From the NCBI GenBank assembly GCA_036417435.1, contig CM070905.1, forward strand, positions 25,397,592-25,461,591: a stretch of 64,000 bases of DNA, written 5' to 3'. A program made the translations under genes and the position numbers. Positions 47,615-59,764 of this stretch are shown piece by piece. Below the pieces are notes generated by a model, which searched no databases, was not told where the DNA came from, and saw nothing but the letters and a program-made list of their open reading frames with translations. This DNA is from Inia geoffrensis (Eukaryota; Chordata; Mammalia; Artiodactyla; Iniidae). Positions within the stretch are counted from its first letter, which is position 1. Each line of letters opens with the position of its first letter.

Positions 47615-48668
47615 GATTTAATCTGATTAAGAATTCAGAAGCTGGATTCAATTATCTGGATCTAGCTGGAGTCAGATTCCCGGGGTAATCTAATAGTATC
47701 CAAGGAATCTAGTAGTTCATCAGGGAAAATACAAGTGGGGCACTAATAAAGCTATTATTATTCATGAAAAATAGGAAAAATCATAAGTGCTTAGTTATTT
47801 TGGTAAATAATGAAAGTGACACAGACAGGGAAAAGAAAGCTAAAAAAATAACAGAGGTCAAATTGGAAAAAGCAAATCAAAAATACAATGCAACTAAAGA
47901 AGGACGTAACATAAAATAGAAAGTGCCTCTTTATACCAACACCAAAGAAGGGCAAAGGAAGATGGTGACTCTAGACGTTTATGGGGATAATAATGTAATA
48001 AAAATGATAATAAATGGTATTTTAATCCTTACTTTAACCTTGGGAGGAGAAAAATAAGTGCAATCTTGACATGATGAGTAGAATAAGTAAGGTTACAAGC
48101 ATAAAGTGATAATGTAGAATAGTGGAATAACTGGTAAAAAATCATTTTCTTATGGTAGATTTACTAAACTAAAATATATGTGAACCCTGTATCCTAGGAT
48201 ACTTTTGAAAGGCTCAGTGGACACATCAGTGTTATGTAAAATCTACAACGTACAAGAGAATTACAAGAACTGAAAAGTATTATATATGAATAAAATATGT
48301 AGCTTCCAGCTGTAGATGGAGGTCAGTAGTTGATAAGAGCATGAAACTAAAAAGAAAAAAGTTAATATGTCTGTTGACTGAATCAAAAGTTTAACATGAC
48401 ATCTTTCTTCAAAGCTTCCACTGTCTAAAGAAGGAAAATAGAGCCAGAAGCTGAAATCCTCCCAAGTCCCTATTCCATTTTGTCAAGGTCATGGATCCTT
48501 ATCTCTAAGTGAAGTTGCCGAAATGTGCAATTGTGCATAAACTCAGGGGTAGAGATGTAAAATAGTGTTCTTTCTTAAATCCATCAATAAATGACAGAAG
48601 GATATAACAAGGACACAGAAAGGTACTAAATTTGACTAGTATTTGATTGCTTTTATCAGTTATAAAAT

Positions 48669-49230
48669 CATTTGTAATAAAACATTATTTTGAGATAATT
48701 GCAGATTCACATGTAGTTGTAAGAAATGATAAAGATTCCATGTCTCCTTTACTCAGTTTTCCCCGCGATGATAACATCGTGAAAAACTATGGTTTAACAG
48801 CACAGGCAGGATCTTGATATTTATACAGTCCACCAATCTTTTTCATATCTCCTGTTTAACTTATACGTGTGTATGGGTGTTTCTATGCATTTTTGACCTG
48901 TGTAGGCCCATTTATCTACCACTGTAGTCAAGATATAAGACATTGCCGTCACCACAAGGATCCCAAATTGTCATTTAATAGCCACACCCACATCCTACCC
49001 ATATGCCTCCCTTCAGTGCCTGATAATAACTAATATATCCTCTATTTCTATAAAATTGTCATTTCAAGAATGCTGTGTAGATGAAATCATATTATACGTA
49101 ACCTATTGGGTTTGGCTTTTTTCACTCAGCATGGTTCCCTCCAAATTTATCCATGTTGTTGTGTTCCTTTTAATTGCTGAGTAGGTCCATGGTATGGATG
49201 TACCAAACTATGTTTAGTTATTCACTCTTT
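48669..49230 (-). mobile_element. L1M LINE 3' fragment, antisense
   Basis: GAGATAATTGCAGATTCACATG, TAGTCAAGATATAAGACATTG, CATAATAGCC-type text near 48980 and GAATGCTGTGTAGATGAAATC, then ATTTATCCATGTTGTTG, follow an old L1 3' UTR and ORF2 end in reverse. Confidence 0.85.
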
Positions 49231-50907
49231 GAAGGACTCCTGAAAAATCATTATGCATCAACCTGCTATGAGTATTTGTTGAATTGTATGTAGAGAGAAA
49301 CAGCAGGGAAGAGTGATGTCTCGTCTCAGAACTGAACTAAGTCATTTTTATAAGGTAGTTTTAGAAGTTATATTTAACCCTTTAATATAGAATATTTTTA
49401 GAAAATAAGAAAAGGAAACTTTCTTGCTGCAACATACACCTCAGATCCTTCACAACTGGCATAGTGACACCTTGGCTGCAGTGTGCTTAATTACTATAAT
49501 TGCAGCAAACATACCTAAGAGAAAAGTTCTCATTTAAAAGCAATACCACCTGGATCTATGTCCTCTTAATGTTATAGTCTGTGAAACCACACCTATGTTC
49601 CTTCTTATCGTGCTTCACTTTTCCATCCCTTCTGTCAATATTACACTAATGTTGCTGTCTATGACACTAAAACCCAACTCTTAATGAGTTTCCAAGACTT
49701 CCTCAAAGTCATCCCTGTCCTGTATTTCTTAAGTTGTTCCGACACTCTGCTAGGCTTTGCTGTATCTAGTTCTCCTTTGACTGCTTTTGTAGCTGTCAGA
49801 TCTGTTGGTACATGCATTCTTCTGCATTCAGGCCATGTTTTTAAGATTCCAAAATTCAGACATGATTTCTAGATTAAGCCACTGTAAGATATTTGAGACT
49901 ACTGATCTAAAATTTGTAAAATTTTTAAAGGGAACCAGCAGGGACACTGCAGTTGGCATATGCTCTATAAATCTCCTAGCAGGAACCCACTTTAAGCTTG
50001 GCAACTGTGAATTAAATCCTTTAATTATCCTATCCTTAAACTAGTTTATCAAGGATTCAGCCAATTTTTATAAATGGCCTCCATAAAATATTTGACAGGG
50101 GTGTGATTTCATGTTGTTCAGGGCACACACGGACTTGGAGGACAGACCCTAGGAGGTTCTGCATGGTGTGAAAAGTGTCACTGGAAACTAGGAAACTTGT
50201 TTTTACCCTGACCTCTCATTCATCCTGAGATAGGGCTGTGCTTTATTACTTAATATTTGGAGCCTCAAGTTCCATGTTTATAAAATTAGGAATTTAATGT
50301 AGTTATTCACTAAAATTTCTTCCAGATCTATTATTCTCAAATTGGATACTTCAGATAGTGAGAGTTATGTTGGATGTATTTTTCTGTGTTTGTTTACTTG
50401 TTTTTTAGATTTAAAAGTTTAAGCCCTCCATCATTCAACTATACAGAAGTGATCCTAGGGTGTAAACCTTACTGAACAGAGAGCTTCCTTATGTGATTTT
50501 TTGTTTTTTCAATTTGGGATATTTATCTTAAAGAAGCATGGCTACTCATACCCTATGAAAACTAAAACCAAAATGGGAGAGGTTAATAAAGACAACTTAG
50601 GTATTTTGCTACCTTGGTTTTAATAGAAATGTAAAAGTTGTTCAAAATAGATATGATATTAGTTTTCTTTTGCTCTCCCAGCTGCATGTTTTTATAATAT
50701 ACTTTAAAAAATAAGACTCTGCTATAGGGGAGCTAAGTTGATTCTGTTAGTTAGACTGAATCCAAACATGGCTAAGTAGAAATGACTAATGTGATTTGAG
50801 AAATGCTAGTTTCTCTCTAAAAGGAGGGATAAGTCCTATGTTTGTGAAGAATTAGGGGATGTCATGGTAGAGAAGAAAAGGCTGCATGTGAGCAATAAAT
50901 GTGAGCT
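49231..50907. other. Intronic sequence without recognised features
   Basis: I see no named repeat or exon. Overlapping open frames at 49684-50044 have no domain features. The sequence is of average AT content for this intron. Confidence 0.4.
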
Positions 50908-50947
50908 CGGCTTATTTTTTCTCCTATAAAAAGAGAAAAATAAGCCG
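50908..50947. repeat. Strong hairpin (15-bp stem with one bulged T, 9-nt loop)
   Basis: CGGCTTATTTTTTCTC at 50908-50923 pairs with GAGAAAAATAAGCCG at 50933-50947, leaving one extra T in the left arm and the loop CTATAAAAA. The outer part is GC-rich and the inner part AT-rich. It is the most perfect non-transposon inverted repeat I found in the window. It is shorter than a typical miRNA precursor, and no family is recognised. Confidence 0.8.
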
Positions 50948-51444
50948 ATTTCGGAATTCCTGCTGTGCCATCAAAAATTGGGTTGCATTCAGCCTGTGAC
51001 ATTGAGGCAATCAGGCTGCAGCATTTATTGCCCTCTTACCTCATGTACATTCAATAGTTTTATAGTCAGAGGTAGAGGTTTGGATCTCAGGCACCATGAT
51101 CTCATCTCAAGTCCGCCTTCATCACAGGCATGAGCTTATCCACTTCCTGAATCTCCCCAGAGTTCTTTCCACTCTTTATCGGATTTTTACATATTTGTAT
51201 GTAAAACTTCTCTCCTGAGATGAAGTTTTTCATCTGTTACGGGCTGGCTGAGCAATTACTGGGCAATGCATGAAAAACAGAACTTTCTTCATAACTTTTA
51301 AGAGATTGTTAAGAAATAATTGGCTTTAGAAAGTTCATACCGTTCAACTACCCTTATGACACAGCTTCCCACAGGACAATTCGGTTCATTTTTCTGAGAG
51401 TTTATGATGACTCTGAACATTAGGAGATAGTAGTCTCTTTTACA

Positions 51445-51462
51445 AAAAAAAAAAAAAAAAAA
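51445..51462. repeat. Poly(A) run
   Basis: An uninterrupted A-run of about 18 bases with no recognisable transposon body on either side. Confidence 0.85.
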
Positions 51463-51861
51463 TTCAAAAACTGTTGGAAACCTGAGGCCGAAATAACTTC
51501 CAAAATGATAACTGTGGCTCTTGTCCAAGTCAGCATTTTTTCAAATGCCTTCCTCAGAACACTGGTTCTGCAGAATTTTAAATAGCTGCTACATATGCAC
51601 ACAAAGGCCCTCTGGTTAACAAAGCTTAGGGAATGTTAGGACAACTGTTTTTGTTTTGTTTTCCTGCAAGAATTTGGAGACCCTTTAATATACTAATGTA
51701 CACTATGGCTGACTGAGAAATGGGCATTGAATGTAATGTTTAATAAATTGATTTAACCATGAATCCTTTTTTATTTGAAGAACATTTTGCGGAACTAATA
51801 TTCCTTGAAACTTACTGTGAAAAATGTTGGCTTAAGTTGAATCTTCCACCTAAGTTACATT

Positions 51862-52035
51862 TATTAACTCACTTAATCTTTGTCATATCCCTGTGAGTTA
51901 GATACTCTTAGAGTGGCCATTTTATAGAAGAGGAAACTAAGATTAACAATAAGTTACTTATTTAAGTTCACTTGGCTAGTGGAAACATAGATGAAATTTA
52001 CAGGCATATATATCCTACTCCAGTGTGCCTGCTTT
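51862..52035 (+). mobile_element. MIR fragment
   Basis: TTATTAACTCACTTAATCTTTG, CCCTGTGAGTTAGATACTC, CATTTTATAGAAGAGGAAAC and AAGTTCACTTGGCTAGTGG follow the MIR core in order. Confidence 0.82.
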
Positions 52036-55000
52036 TAGGAATACTAAAGAAGTAAAATCAAGATGAAGTTGGTGAATGGTTGGTTATGGGAACCAGGAAA
52101 GGTGGAGCTCATGATGACTCTGAATGATTTAGTGAACAAATTCAGAAGCTATCAGAGCTGAGCTTGTAGTTCAGCTGACAAGTTACAGACACTCTTGGTG
52201 TATCCCAGAAGACAGGCAAGAAAAATTTCTTTTCCTTGAATACCAACTACTTTGCCATTCCCGTAAAAACTCTATAAAACTAGTTGGCCAGTGGTGACAC
52301 TTTGTACCAGTATCTGAGTGAAGTCTTGTTATAATGTCCACTGCCTGCCATAAGCTTATTAAAGTGTCACTGCTCCAGAATAGAGGCTGACACCAGTCAG
52401 CACAGTTACAGGTCTGAAATCTTTTCTCAACTAGGAATTGAAGCTTCCTATTATATACTGGCTCCTATTTTACAGAATCTTCTTAAAGATAAAGAGTTTT
52501 GTATGTGAAAATACTTTGTAAGCTTCAAAATGCTATAGAATTGTTAGCTAGCTATTATTTGTGAGGGCCATAATCATTTTGTATAGAGAATAACAGCCAC
52601 ACAAAATCACATTTAAAAACAAAACAAAACAAAATTTAAAAATCTCAACTTTGTCATTTTCCCATTTGGGAGAAGTTTTGACATATATTGAGGTAAGTAT
52701 AAAATTAGTCAGAATTGGATTTGCATACATTACTACAAAACTGTACTTCTAGTATTTAGTTTCCTCTGATTTTTGCATCTTTTTTTTTTTTTTTTTTTTT
52801 GGTGTGTGTGTGTGCGTGTGTGTGAAGTGAAATCTTTTACCTTCCCTTCAAAAAATAACTATTCATACCCACCTCACATAAGAATGCCCATGGAAAATTC
52901 TGGTACTATAATTGGCACAAAGAGTAGGTTCTCGGTGAATGTGGGCTGAATCTGAAAAATCCTCTCCTAGAATTGTCACTTGACCATTCATCTCCTGGGT
53001 AACTTGAGATGGGAAGAGATAATATGTATTTTTTCTTTAAGTTTAATAATTGTCCTACAGCTGATAAAATCAAATACTAGAAAAATTAGATAACTGAATT
53101 AAAGCTCCAAATTAAAAATGGTAACTTTCCATGAATGTGTCCTTTTGCAGCCTTTTAGTAGGCTATATTTATTGGCATATAAAAGATAGCTGCTTTTGAT
53201 AACTGGAGCCTTCACCATTCAAGAGTGCACCTCTAGAGCGTGGCAGCCATCTGCTACTGCTCCCTAGTGGCTGCCCCCAAACTGATCGGATTCTCTAAAT
53301 GCTGAAGAAGAGAAATGAGCAATGTTCTGGAGCTCTGTGGCTTCCTCTGCCCACCTCACCACCTGGCACATATACAGCTTCGCCCATGGAGCAGCAGACA
53401 CACTAAACCAAGCTGTATTCCTCTCCACACCAGTTGCTCCTTCCTCATACTAACCACCCATCTCTTCTCTGCCATCCCTTCTCCTTCTCCTTTCTCTTAT
53501 TCCCATTCTTTCTACAGGATGCTAAGTGGTAGCGGGATTGAGAGGCTGTACCCAGAGGGATGCAGGATTCTGGCCGAACTGTGTCCTCCTTCCCATCTCA
53601 CTACTTTTCTTTCTTTAACCAAAAAATTCTTCCTATGTCAGGAATATATGCAAATACATCATTTCTTTTAGCTTCAAAGCAACCATTTGTGATGACATTG
53701 CTGTTTATATGTAACAGAAACAGTATGTCTAGTTTTCTCTTTAAGGAGAAACATCTTTGTTGTCCATAATCAGGTCTATGAATGAAGGGGGGCATCAGGA
53801 ATCATTGAAATAAGCTTGACTGATTTACACTGAAAAGATCAGAGAAAGAAATGAATATATCTAGTAGGTCAGAATGAGCATAGAGAAAGGAACATGGGCT
53901 GGTGTGGTGGGAGATTTTGAGAGGGAAGAAAGAAGAAAGAGAGAGTCTTTCAGGTAGCTTCAAATTGCAAAAATTACAGAGAAAGAGAGAGAGAAATGAA
54001 TGCTTGAGATCAAGAGACCATCCATGGAAGAAAGCTTGCTCAGGAGGGATGCAAATGATTTTAAGAAATTGTGCTTGGCTAGATGAGTTACATAGAGATT
54101 CATCCTTTGGAATTACTGAGAAACTTCAATGAATATTTAAGTTGCTTCCAAATTATTATTTGGATATTTAGTCACTATGCTGTAGTGTCGTGGGGCAGTG
54201 AGTTTTCTGTGGTTATAGTATTTCAGAGTAAAGTGTCATACCTAGTGTTTTTTTGGAGTGCGTCATCACCTAGTATGTAGGTTAGAGGGAAAATTTCAGT
54301 GTTTTACAGTGTGGAAATTTTATAGAAATTTCTAGATGACTAGATGTTGTCTGTGGTTGTCCCTGGAATACTATACCAGATCTAGAAGGAAACTTTAGCT
54401 ACTACTCTGAGATTAATACAATGGTTTGGGATGATAATCTACGATTTGGCTTCTATTACTTTTTTTAAAAAAATAGTATGGAGTGAATTCACTAAATTGA
54501 GACAGCGTAGGACATTCCTTTACATACTGCAGATTAGAAATTAGCTTTTTAACCTTACCTCCTAAGATAACAAATATCTTAAGAAATGAGGGACCATTCA
54601 GAATGGAGCCCTGGCGGTAAATGACAATTGAGTGGGATGGATGTCCCATCCATCAGTGATCCTGCATATCTACTCTTTCAGCACAATGTTTTCATATCAT
54701 TTAAAGCTCATAAAATTCAAATTACTTGTTGTCTCTGGGTGTTATATCTCCATGGGGTTCGCTTTGGGCAAACTGGTTTCCTTTGAAGTCCCTAGCAATA
54801 TATTTTAGGTTATGAATTTTCCATTTATTTTTATCTATCAACCTATGAGCCTTCGTTTTCTATTTTTCTGGCATTTATTAAAAATCTTGTCTGTTGGTTA
54901 CAACTCCCTTTGCATTTTGTGTAATTACATAGTCTCTAATGACTTTATTCTTTCTTAGACATCTGGACTTTTCCTACAGATGGGTCCTGAAGGGACGGCC

Positions 55001-55362
55001 AGCAAATTTATGAGCCCACTTCCCAACCTAGATCAGCAGTGTCAATGTGGTTTTGAAAGTAACCTCATGAAATGTCATCTCACTTGTGAAGGGGGAAATT
55101 GCCTATTAATTGTGTAGATTATTCGATTTAGAAAAGAAGCGGCAGACGGAATCTGGCCATAACTAATGCTGCCAACATTCCAAATACATGTTCTTAAGGC
55201 AAGATTTTGTTGGGATATTTATGAATGAATATAGGAATTAACTGGACACTGACTTTCCACGAAGAGTTCTGGATTGTGTTTTTGCTTTTTCACATCCTGG
55301 TAAAAAGGAAGTGTTGTCACGGTAACTCTTATGGGTGGGAGTTGTTGGGGAGAATGTCAGAG
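52036..55362. other. Intronic sequence without confidently named repeats
   Basis: This is mostly unique-looking. A poly(T)-(TG)n tract lies at 52780-52825. The open frames at 53315-53671 and 53560-53769 are serine/phenylalanine-rich and show no domain. A short AGAGAGAG-rich patch lies at about 53935-53995. The block at 52130-52400 has some LTR-like character (GCTTATTAAAGTGTC), but I cannot support a call. Confidence 0.35.
52780..52825. repeat. Poly(T) followed by (TG)n
   Basis: About 21 Ts are followed by GGTGTGTGTGTGTGCGTG. Length is likely variable. Confidence 0.9.
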
Positions 55363-55378
55363 AAGCTCCTTACGTTTT

Positions 55379-55481
55379 GGGTTTTTTTTTTTTAATTTTA
55401 TTTATTTATTTTTATACAGCAGGTTCTTATTAGTTATCTGTTTTATACATATTAGTGTATATATGTCAATCCCAATCTCCC
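55379..55481 (-). mobile_element. Short L1 3' UTR insertion, antisense, with target duplication
   Basis: A T-run followed by TTATACAGCAGGTTCTTATTAG, TTATCTG and CATATTAGTGTATATATGTC is the last 100 or so bases of L1 in reverse. The flanks AAGCTCCTTACGTTTT (55363-55378) and AAGCTCCTTAAGTTTT (55482-55497) are a 16-bp target duplication with one mismatch. It is one of the shortest 5'-truncated L1 copies here. Confidence 0.9.
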
Positions 55482-56913
55482 AAGCTCCTTAAGTTTTTAA
55501 TAGCTTTATAATTTAACATCAGTGGTAAAGAAAGGTATTTTTCACGAGCTGTTCAACCCTCCAATATATGGGTAATAGGAATAGCTCTACTAAATTAATG
55601 ATTGTTACCACTTACAAAAACTTCTTCAGAGATTTCTAGTCCTGGTCAGTGGGCAGGTTGCTTCCTAGGAGTATAGGAGATACTTTGAATTTCTAATTTC
55701 TAGTTTATTTTATATCCATACAATGAAGTTGGCTATTACAGCTGCAGTAGCTCAATGCTTTGAGCCCTGAAGTTATAATTCAAGAAATATCCTATCTGAC
55801 AGATGTCTAGGACTCCATGCTTACTGATGCAAGGATTTTTTGTCCAACACTATTCTACACTGTGTCCCACTGAGGGAGTGCAGGTGAACTGAAATCAAAT
55901 ATAAAATGACTGAAGGCCAGAAAATATGAATATATGATGTAAAAAAGTGACATGTAGCAAAGTACTAATTGAGAAGAAATGAGAAAAAAGCAGCTAGGGA
56001 GAAAAAGCCCATAGCAACCAAAAGTAATATCAAGTTACTTTAGGAACCAAGGAGATTGGGAAAATGTGATGCAGTCTAGAGCCAGGGAAGGGTTAAGAGG
56101 AAAATCGGAATGTTCTGCTCTTGAAATCCAAGTGAATACACAATAAACTCACACTTCAGGTGACTGTCGAGAGAGACAATTTTGTCCTATGGGGGTAGGT
56201 TGTTCTTGGAGCTCTGATTGAAAACTCTTAAGTATATTTAAGGGCTGGAATTTGAAAAAGGATAACTTGTAAGATTGATACTGTCTAGACTGAAAAACCG
56301 GCAGACCTGAGATTGATTTGTGTGCCTGTGATTCGCCTTTCTGTATTCAGCTTAGAGTCCTAACACTTTGCCGCCAATAAGAGAGTAGATTTTCCCTTCT
56401 AAATGGAAGAGACTGCGTTTTGGGATAACTTATGTTGTTGGGGGTGTGGAAGACACATTTTATACACATTACCAGGAGAAACCACTCGGCCCCTTGCATC
56501 CTCACCGTCACAGCAGAGCGTGACTGACGCTGGCTAAGAAAATCTTCCTCCTTATGAGTTCTCCACCTGATTTCATTCAAATTTTGGTGACAAATGTTAA
56601 TACTACCTGAGAAGTACTGGTCTGTCAGGATTTGACTGGCAGCTCCGATCTGAATACAAAGTGTCCCTTTCTTCTTGAAAGGAGAATAAAATTTAAAATA
56701 AAATTGTTTCAGCATTTTTGTTTCCTTTTGAGGAAGTTCAGTGTATCTCCAAACAGAAATTTCTCTACTTGGAGCCTGTCATTTGTAAATATCCAAGTTG
56801 GAAAGTACCTCTTTGCAAACAATATCTACTTGACACTTTTGCCAGCTTCATTGTAGGGAGCAAATCAGGGAAACATTTGCTTTTGACTATGTTATGTTAA
56901 GACACAAGGCAAA

Positions 56914-57272
56914 GCACCGAGCTGATCTCCCTGTGCTATGTGGCTGCTTCCCACTAGCTATCTATTTTACATTTGGTAGTGTATATATGTCCATGCCACT
57001 CTTTCACTTTGTCCCAGCTTACCCTTCCCCCTCCCCGTGTCCTCAAGTCCATTCTCTACGTCTGTGTCTTTATTTCTGTTCTACCCCTAGATCAGCTCGG
57101 TGCTCTGTGACCACCTAGAGGGGTGGGATAGGGAGGGTGGGAGGGAGACACAAGAGGGAGGAGATATGGGGATATATGTATATGTATAGCTAATTCACTT
57201 TGTTATACAGCAGAAACTAACACATCATTGTAAAGCAATTATACTCCAATAAAGATGTTAAAAAAAAAAAAA
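56914..57272. mobile_element. L1 3' end with 5' inversion (twin priming) and target duplication
   Basis: The left part (56914-57088) is L1 in reverse orientation; the right part (57089-57272) is L1 in sense orientation, ending in AATAAAG and poly(A). Both parts share the same 15 bases at the break, AGATCAGCTCGGTGC: 57089-57103 in sense, and as its reverse complement at 56914-56928. The whole is bounded by AAGACACAA(G/A)GCAAA at 56899-56913 and 57273-57287. This is the classic product of twin-primed reverse transcription, with a duplicated base stretch at the inversion joint. Confidence 0.92.
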
Positions 57273-57676
57273 AAGACACAAAGCAAAACTAGATTAAGAA
57301 ACTCCTCTGTCTTTGATGGCCCACTGTTTTGAGAAAAGAAATAACATTTTCCTTATTAGATACTTGTGACTCTTTCGTGTGTTCTTTTGCAGCAGCTAGA
57401 CTTTGGGGAAATATATTTTAAAAGAATGATTTTAAGAAGTATGATAGTGTGAAGTTTTGAAGAATCATGAGTATGGGGCTGGATCATTAATGTTTAGCAG
57501 TGAATTTGCAATGTTCTCTGGTTTCTCTTCAGAGATTACAAGCCTTGATTTGCTCTTACTTCTTGATTTCCCTTTCAATACTATCAGCCTTGATAGTGAT
57601 TTTACATTTACTTAGCCTGTTTCATTCTAGCTAGTCATGACTTTTGTCATGATTTCCAACTGATTAAAGAGCTACA

Positions 57677-57890
57677 GGGCTTCCCTGATGGCGCAGTGGT
57701 TGAGATTCCGCCTGCCGATGCAGGGGACACGGGTTTGTGCCCCGGTCTGGGAGGATCCCACATGCCACAGAGCGGCTGGGCCCCTGCGCCATGGCCGCTG
57801 AGCCTGAGCATCCGGAGCCTGTGCTCCGCAATGGGAGAGGCCACAACAGTGAGAGGTCCGGGTAACGCAAAAAAAAAAAAAAAAAAAAAA
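57677..57890 (+). mobile_element. Cetacean tRNA-derived SINE (CHR type), full length
   Basis: This is a complete copy with an A-tail of about 24 bases and a perfect 11-bp target duplication AAAGAGCTACA (57666-57676 and 57891-57901). The long uninterrupted tail suggests a recent insertion. It differs from the other copies by a CCTGATGG head variant and GGGTAACGC near the end. Confidence 0.94.
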
Positions 57891-57901
57891 AAAGAGCTAC
57901 A

Positions 57902-58684
57902 AACGGTTGTCCTGATATTGAAGCCACCAGAGACTCCAGTGTCACCCTTTTTAAAATTTAATTTTCATGTTATAAAAATCCTATGAAAGAATAGTTCCAT
58001 GTATTTTTTTTTAGCCTGGTTGACATTTTTAACTTTAGGGTAGACGTTATTAACTGAAATAATGGAAAGTATTGTACATTTTAATAATAATTTACAGCAG
58101 AGAGCAAATTGATGAGCTGCAAATAAATTTAGGAGACTAATAATTTACCCCAAGTTCTGCCGTTTTTAGAGTCTTCTAAAATTTGAAATTATGTGAAATT
58201 AAAATAATAGTCTGCAGTGTGAGACAAGAGACAGAGAGGGAAGGCCTTGCAGTTTTTGTGGAGGAGTGTAAACTAGAGAAACATATATTTTGTCGGCCAA
58301 TCAGATAACCCTAAATTGTTTGTTTTTTAAGATTGACATCAGCTCTGGATCACCTATGTTAATAGAAAAGAATTTTAAAATAAAAAAAAATCATCTAGAA
58401 ATATTCTATTTTTTAATATAACCTTTTTTCTTTACTATCAATGTAAATGTGAATGTATTTGATATCATGAAATTCACAAAACTTTAAACAGTAATGAATT
58501 CATGGAAAGGTCTGAGTCAAGAGACAAGACAAAGTTTTGAAGCTTCCCTCCTTTCTTGCCTTCTACTCATATCTGATGTGTTCTTCGTTCCAATTTGAGA
58601 CCCTCAATCTCATCTAAAACAACAGCCAAAGTTCTTCCTTTATTGCTATTATAACTGGTTTATTAAATAAGTTTAATTTATAGG
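57902..58684. other. Intronic sequence without recognised features
   Basis: AT-rich, with short A and T runs. I see no exon or named repeat. Confidence 0.4.
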
Positions 58685-59549
58685 GGGAATAAATAAAACA
58701 TTGCGAGCACACCCAAAGGAGGGCCTTTGGAGTGTGGAGTTCCGGAGTTTGGAGGTAGAGCCCTGGGTGAGGGTGTATGGGTGGGGTTTAGGCCCAGTGA
58801 GGTTGGAGGGGGTCTCCGAGGGGGTCTCCGAGTGTAGAGGTAGGGCCCAGGGTGGGGTATAAGGGCGGGGTTCGGGCTCTGGGCGGCAGGAGGGAGGCTC
58901 AGAGGGCAGAGAATTAGGCCCGGGAGCCCAACAGACTCCCTGGTGCCTAAGTGGACAGGGAAAGCATTGGCCACCATTCACTTCCATTCTTCCGTGCCAC
59001 CCCCCACAGTCTCCCCCAGGATCTCCCCCATCCCCTTTGGACCCCTAACCGTGGGTGGGTCCCACTGGGTGTCGGAACACCTCCCCTCCCCCAGCCACCT
59101 CTCAGGGGTGCGGGTCCTGGAGGTCGGGCCTTTGTTTTTGCTCCCCCTTCCCTCCCTCCTGCTCCCTCAGGACCCGCATGGCTGGAGGGGGCCTAGGTGG
59201 GCAGAGGATCAGGCCAGGGATCTCAGCAGGTTCCTGGGGGCCCAAGTGGGCAGGGGAAACCTGGCCATGCTCCCTTTTGATCCTCAGCCCGCCCAGTGGT
59301 TCCCCAATTTCCCCCTTCGGACGTGGGATCCCTTCCCCTCCCCCAGCCACCCCTCAGGGATGCCAGTCATGTCCCGCCTCCACTTCTCCTCCGCCTTCAC
59401 TCCCCCCACGCCCCACGTCCTACCCGGTCGCTGGGTGTTTCTCCCTTGTCCTTAGGTGTCCGTGGTCCCCCTCCAGTGCCTGGTAGGGCCCTAGTTGTGC
59501 GGAGACACAAATTCCACGTCCTCCTAGTCCGCCATCTTGACTCTGCCCC
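58685..59549 (-). mobile_element. GC-rich L1 5'UTR-like block with tandem units, antisense
   Basis: Read on the minus strand from 59549, the block starts GGCAGAGTCAAGATGGCGG followed by GAGGACGTGG, which resembles the first bases of artiodactyl/cetacean L1 5' UTRs. It then shows two diverged units of roughly 250 bases. Each begins TGAG(G/A)GGTGGCTGGGGGAGG (minus strand), one near 59355 and the other near 59106, and both share a later CC(C/T)TG(C/T)CCACTT(G/A)GGC core. No ORF1, ORF2, 3' UTR or poly(A) follows, and I found no target duplication. Open frames of up to 170 codons here (58943-59455) arise from GC-richness. An ERV LTR is the main alternative. Confidence 0.5.
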
Positions 59550-59554
59550 TACAT

Positions 59555-59764
59555 GTTAGTTTTTAAGGGAGTAAATCCTAAAGGTTCTCATCACAGGAAA
59601 AAATTTTTTTCTGTTTAATTTTGTATCTATATGAGATGATAGGCTTTCACTAAACTTACTGTGATAATCACTTCATGATGTATGTAAGTCAAATCATTAT
59701 GCTGTACACCTTAAACTTTTTCAGTGCTGTATGTCAATGATATCTCAACAAAACTGGAAGAAAA
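59555..59764 (+). mobile_element. L1M (MA/MB-like) LINE 3' end
   Basis: GGAGTAAATCCTAAAGGTTCTC, ATGAGATGATAGGCTTTCAC, CTGTACACCTTAAAC and GTCAATGATATCTCAACAAAAC match the end of older L1 elements in sense orientation, with a short A-rich tail. It directly adjoins the GC-rich antisense block. Confidence 0.82.

Noticed and set aside
52130..52400. LTR-like look (TATAAAACTAG followed by CTTATTAAAGTGTC)
   Set aside because: No family match from memory, no terminal repeats and no target duplication seen; too weak to list as a feature.
56347..56715. Minus-strand open frame of 122 codons
   Set aside because: No recognisable domain, no splice context and ordinary intron composition; most likely chance.
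58943..59455. Longest open frame in the window, 170 codons on the plus strand
   Set aside because: It lies in very GC-rich DNA where stops are rare in all frames; overlapping frames of similar length occur on both strands. The peptide is proline/serine-rich with no domain, and the block reads as a retroelement 5' region.
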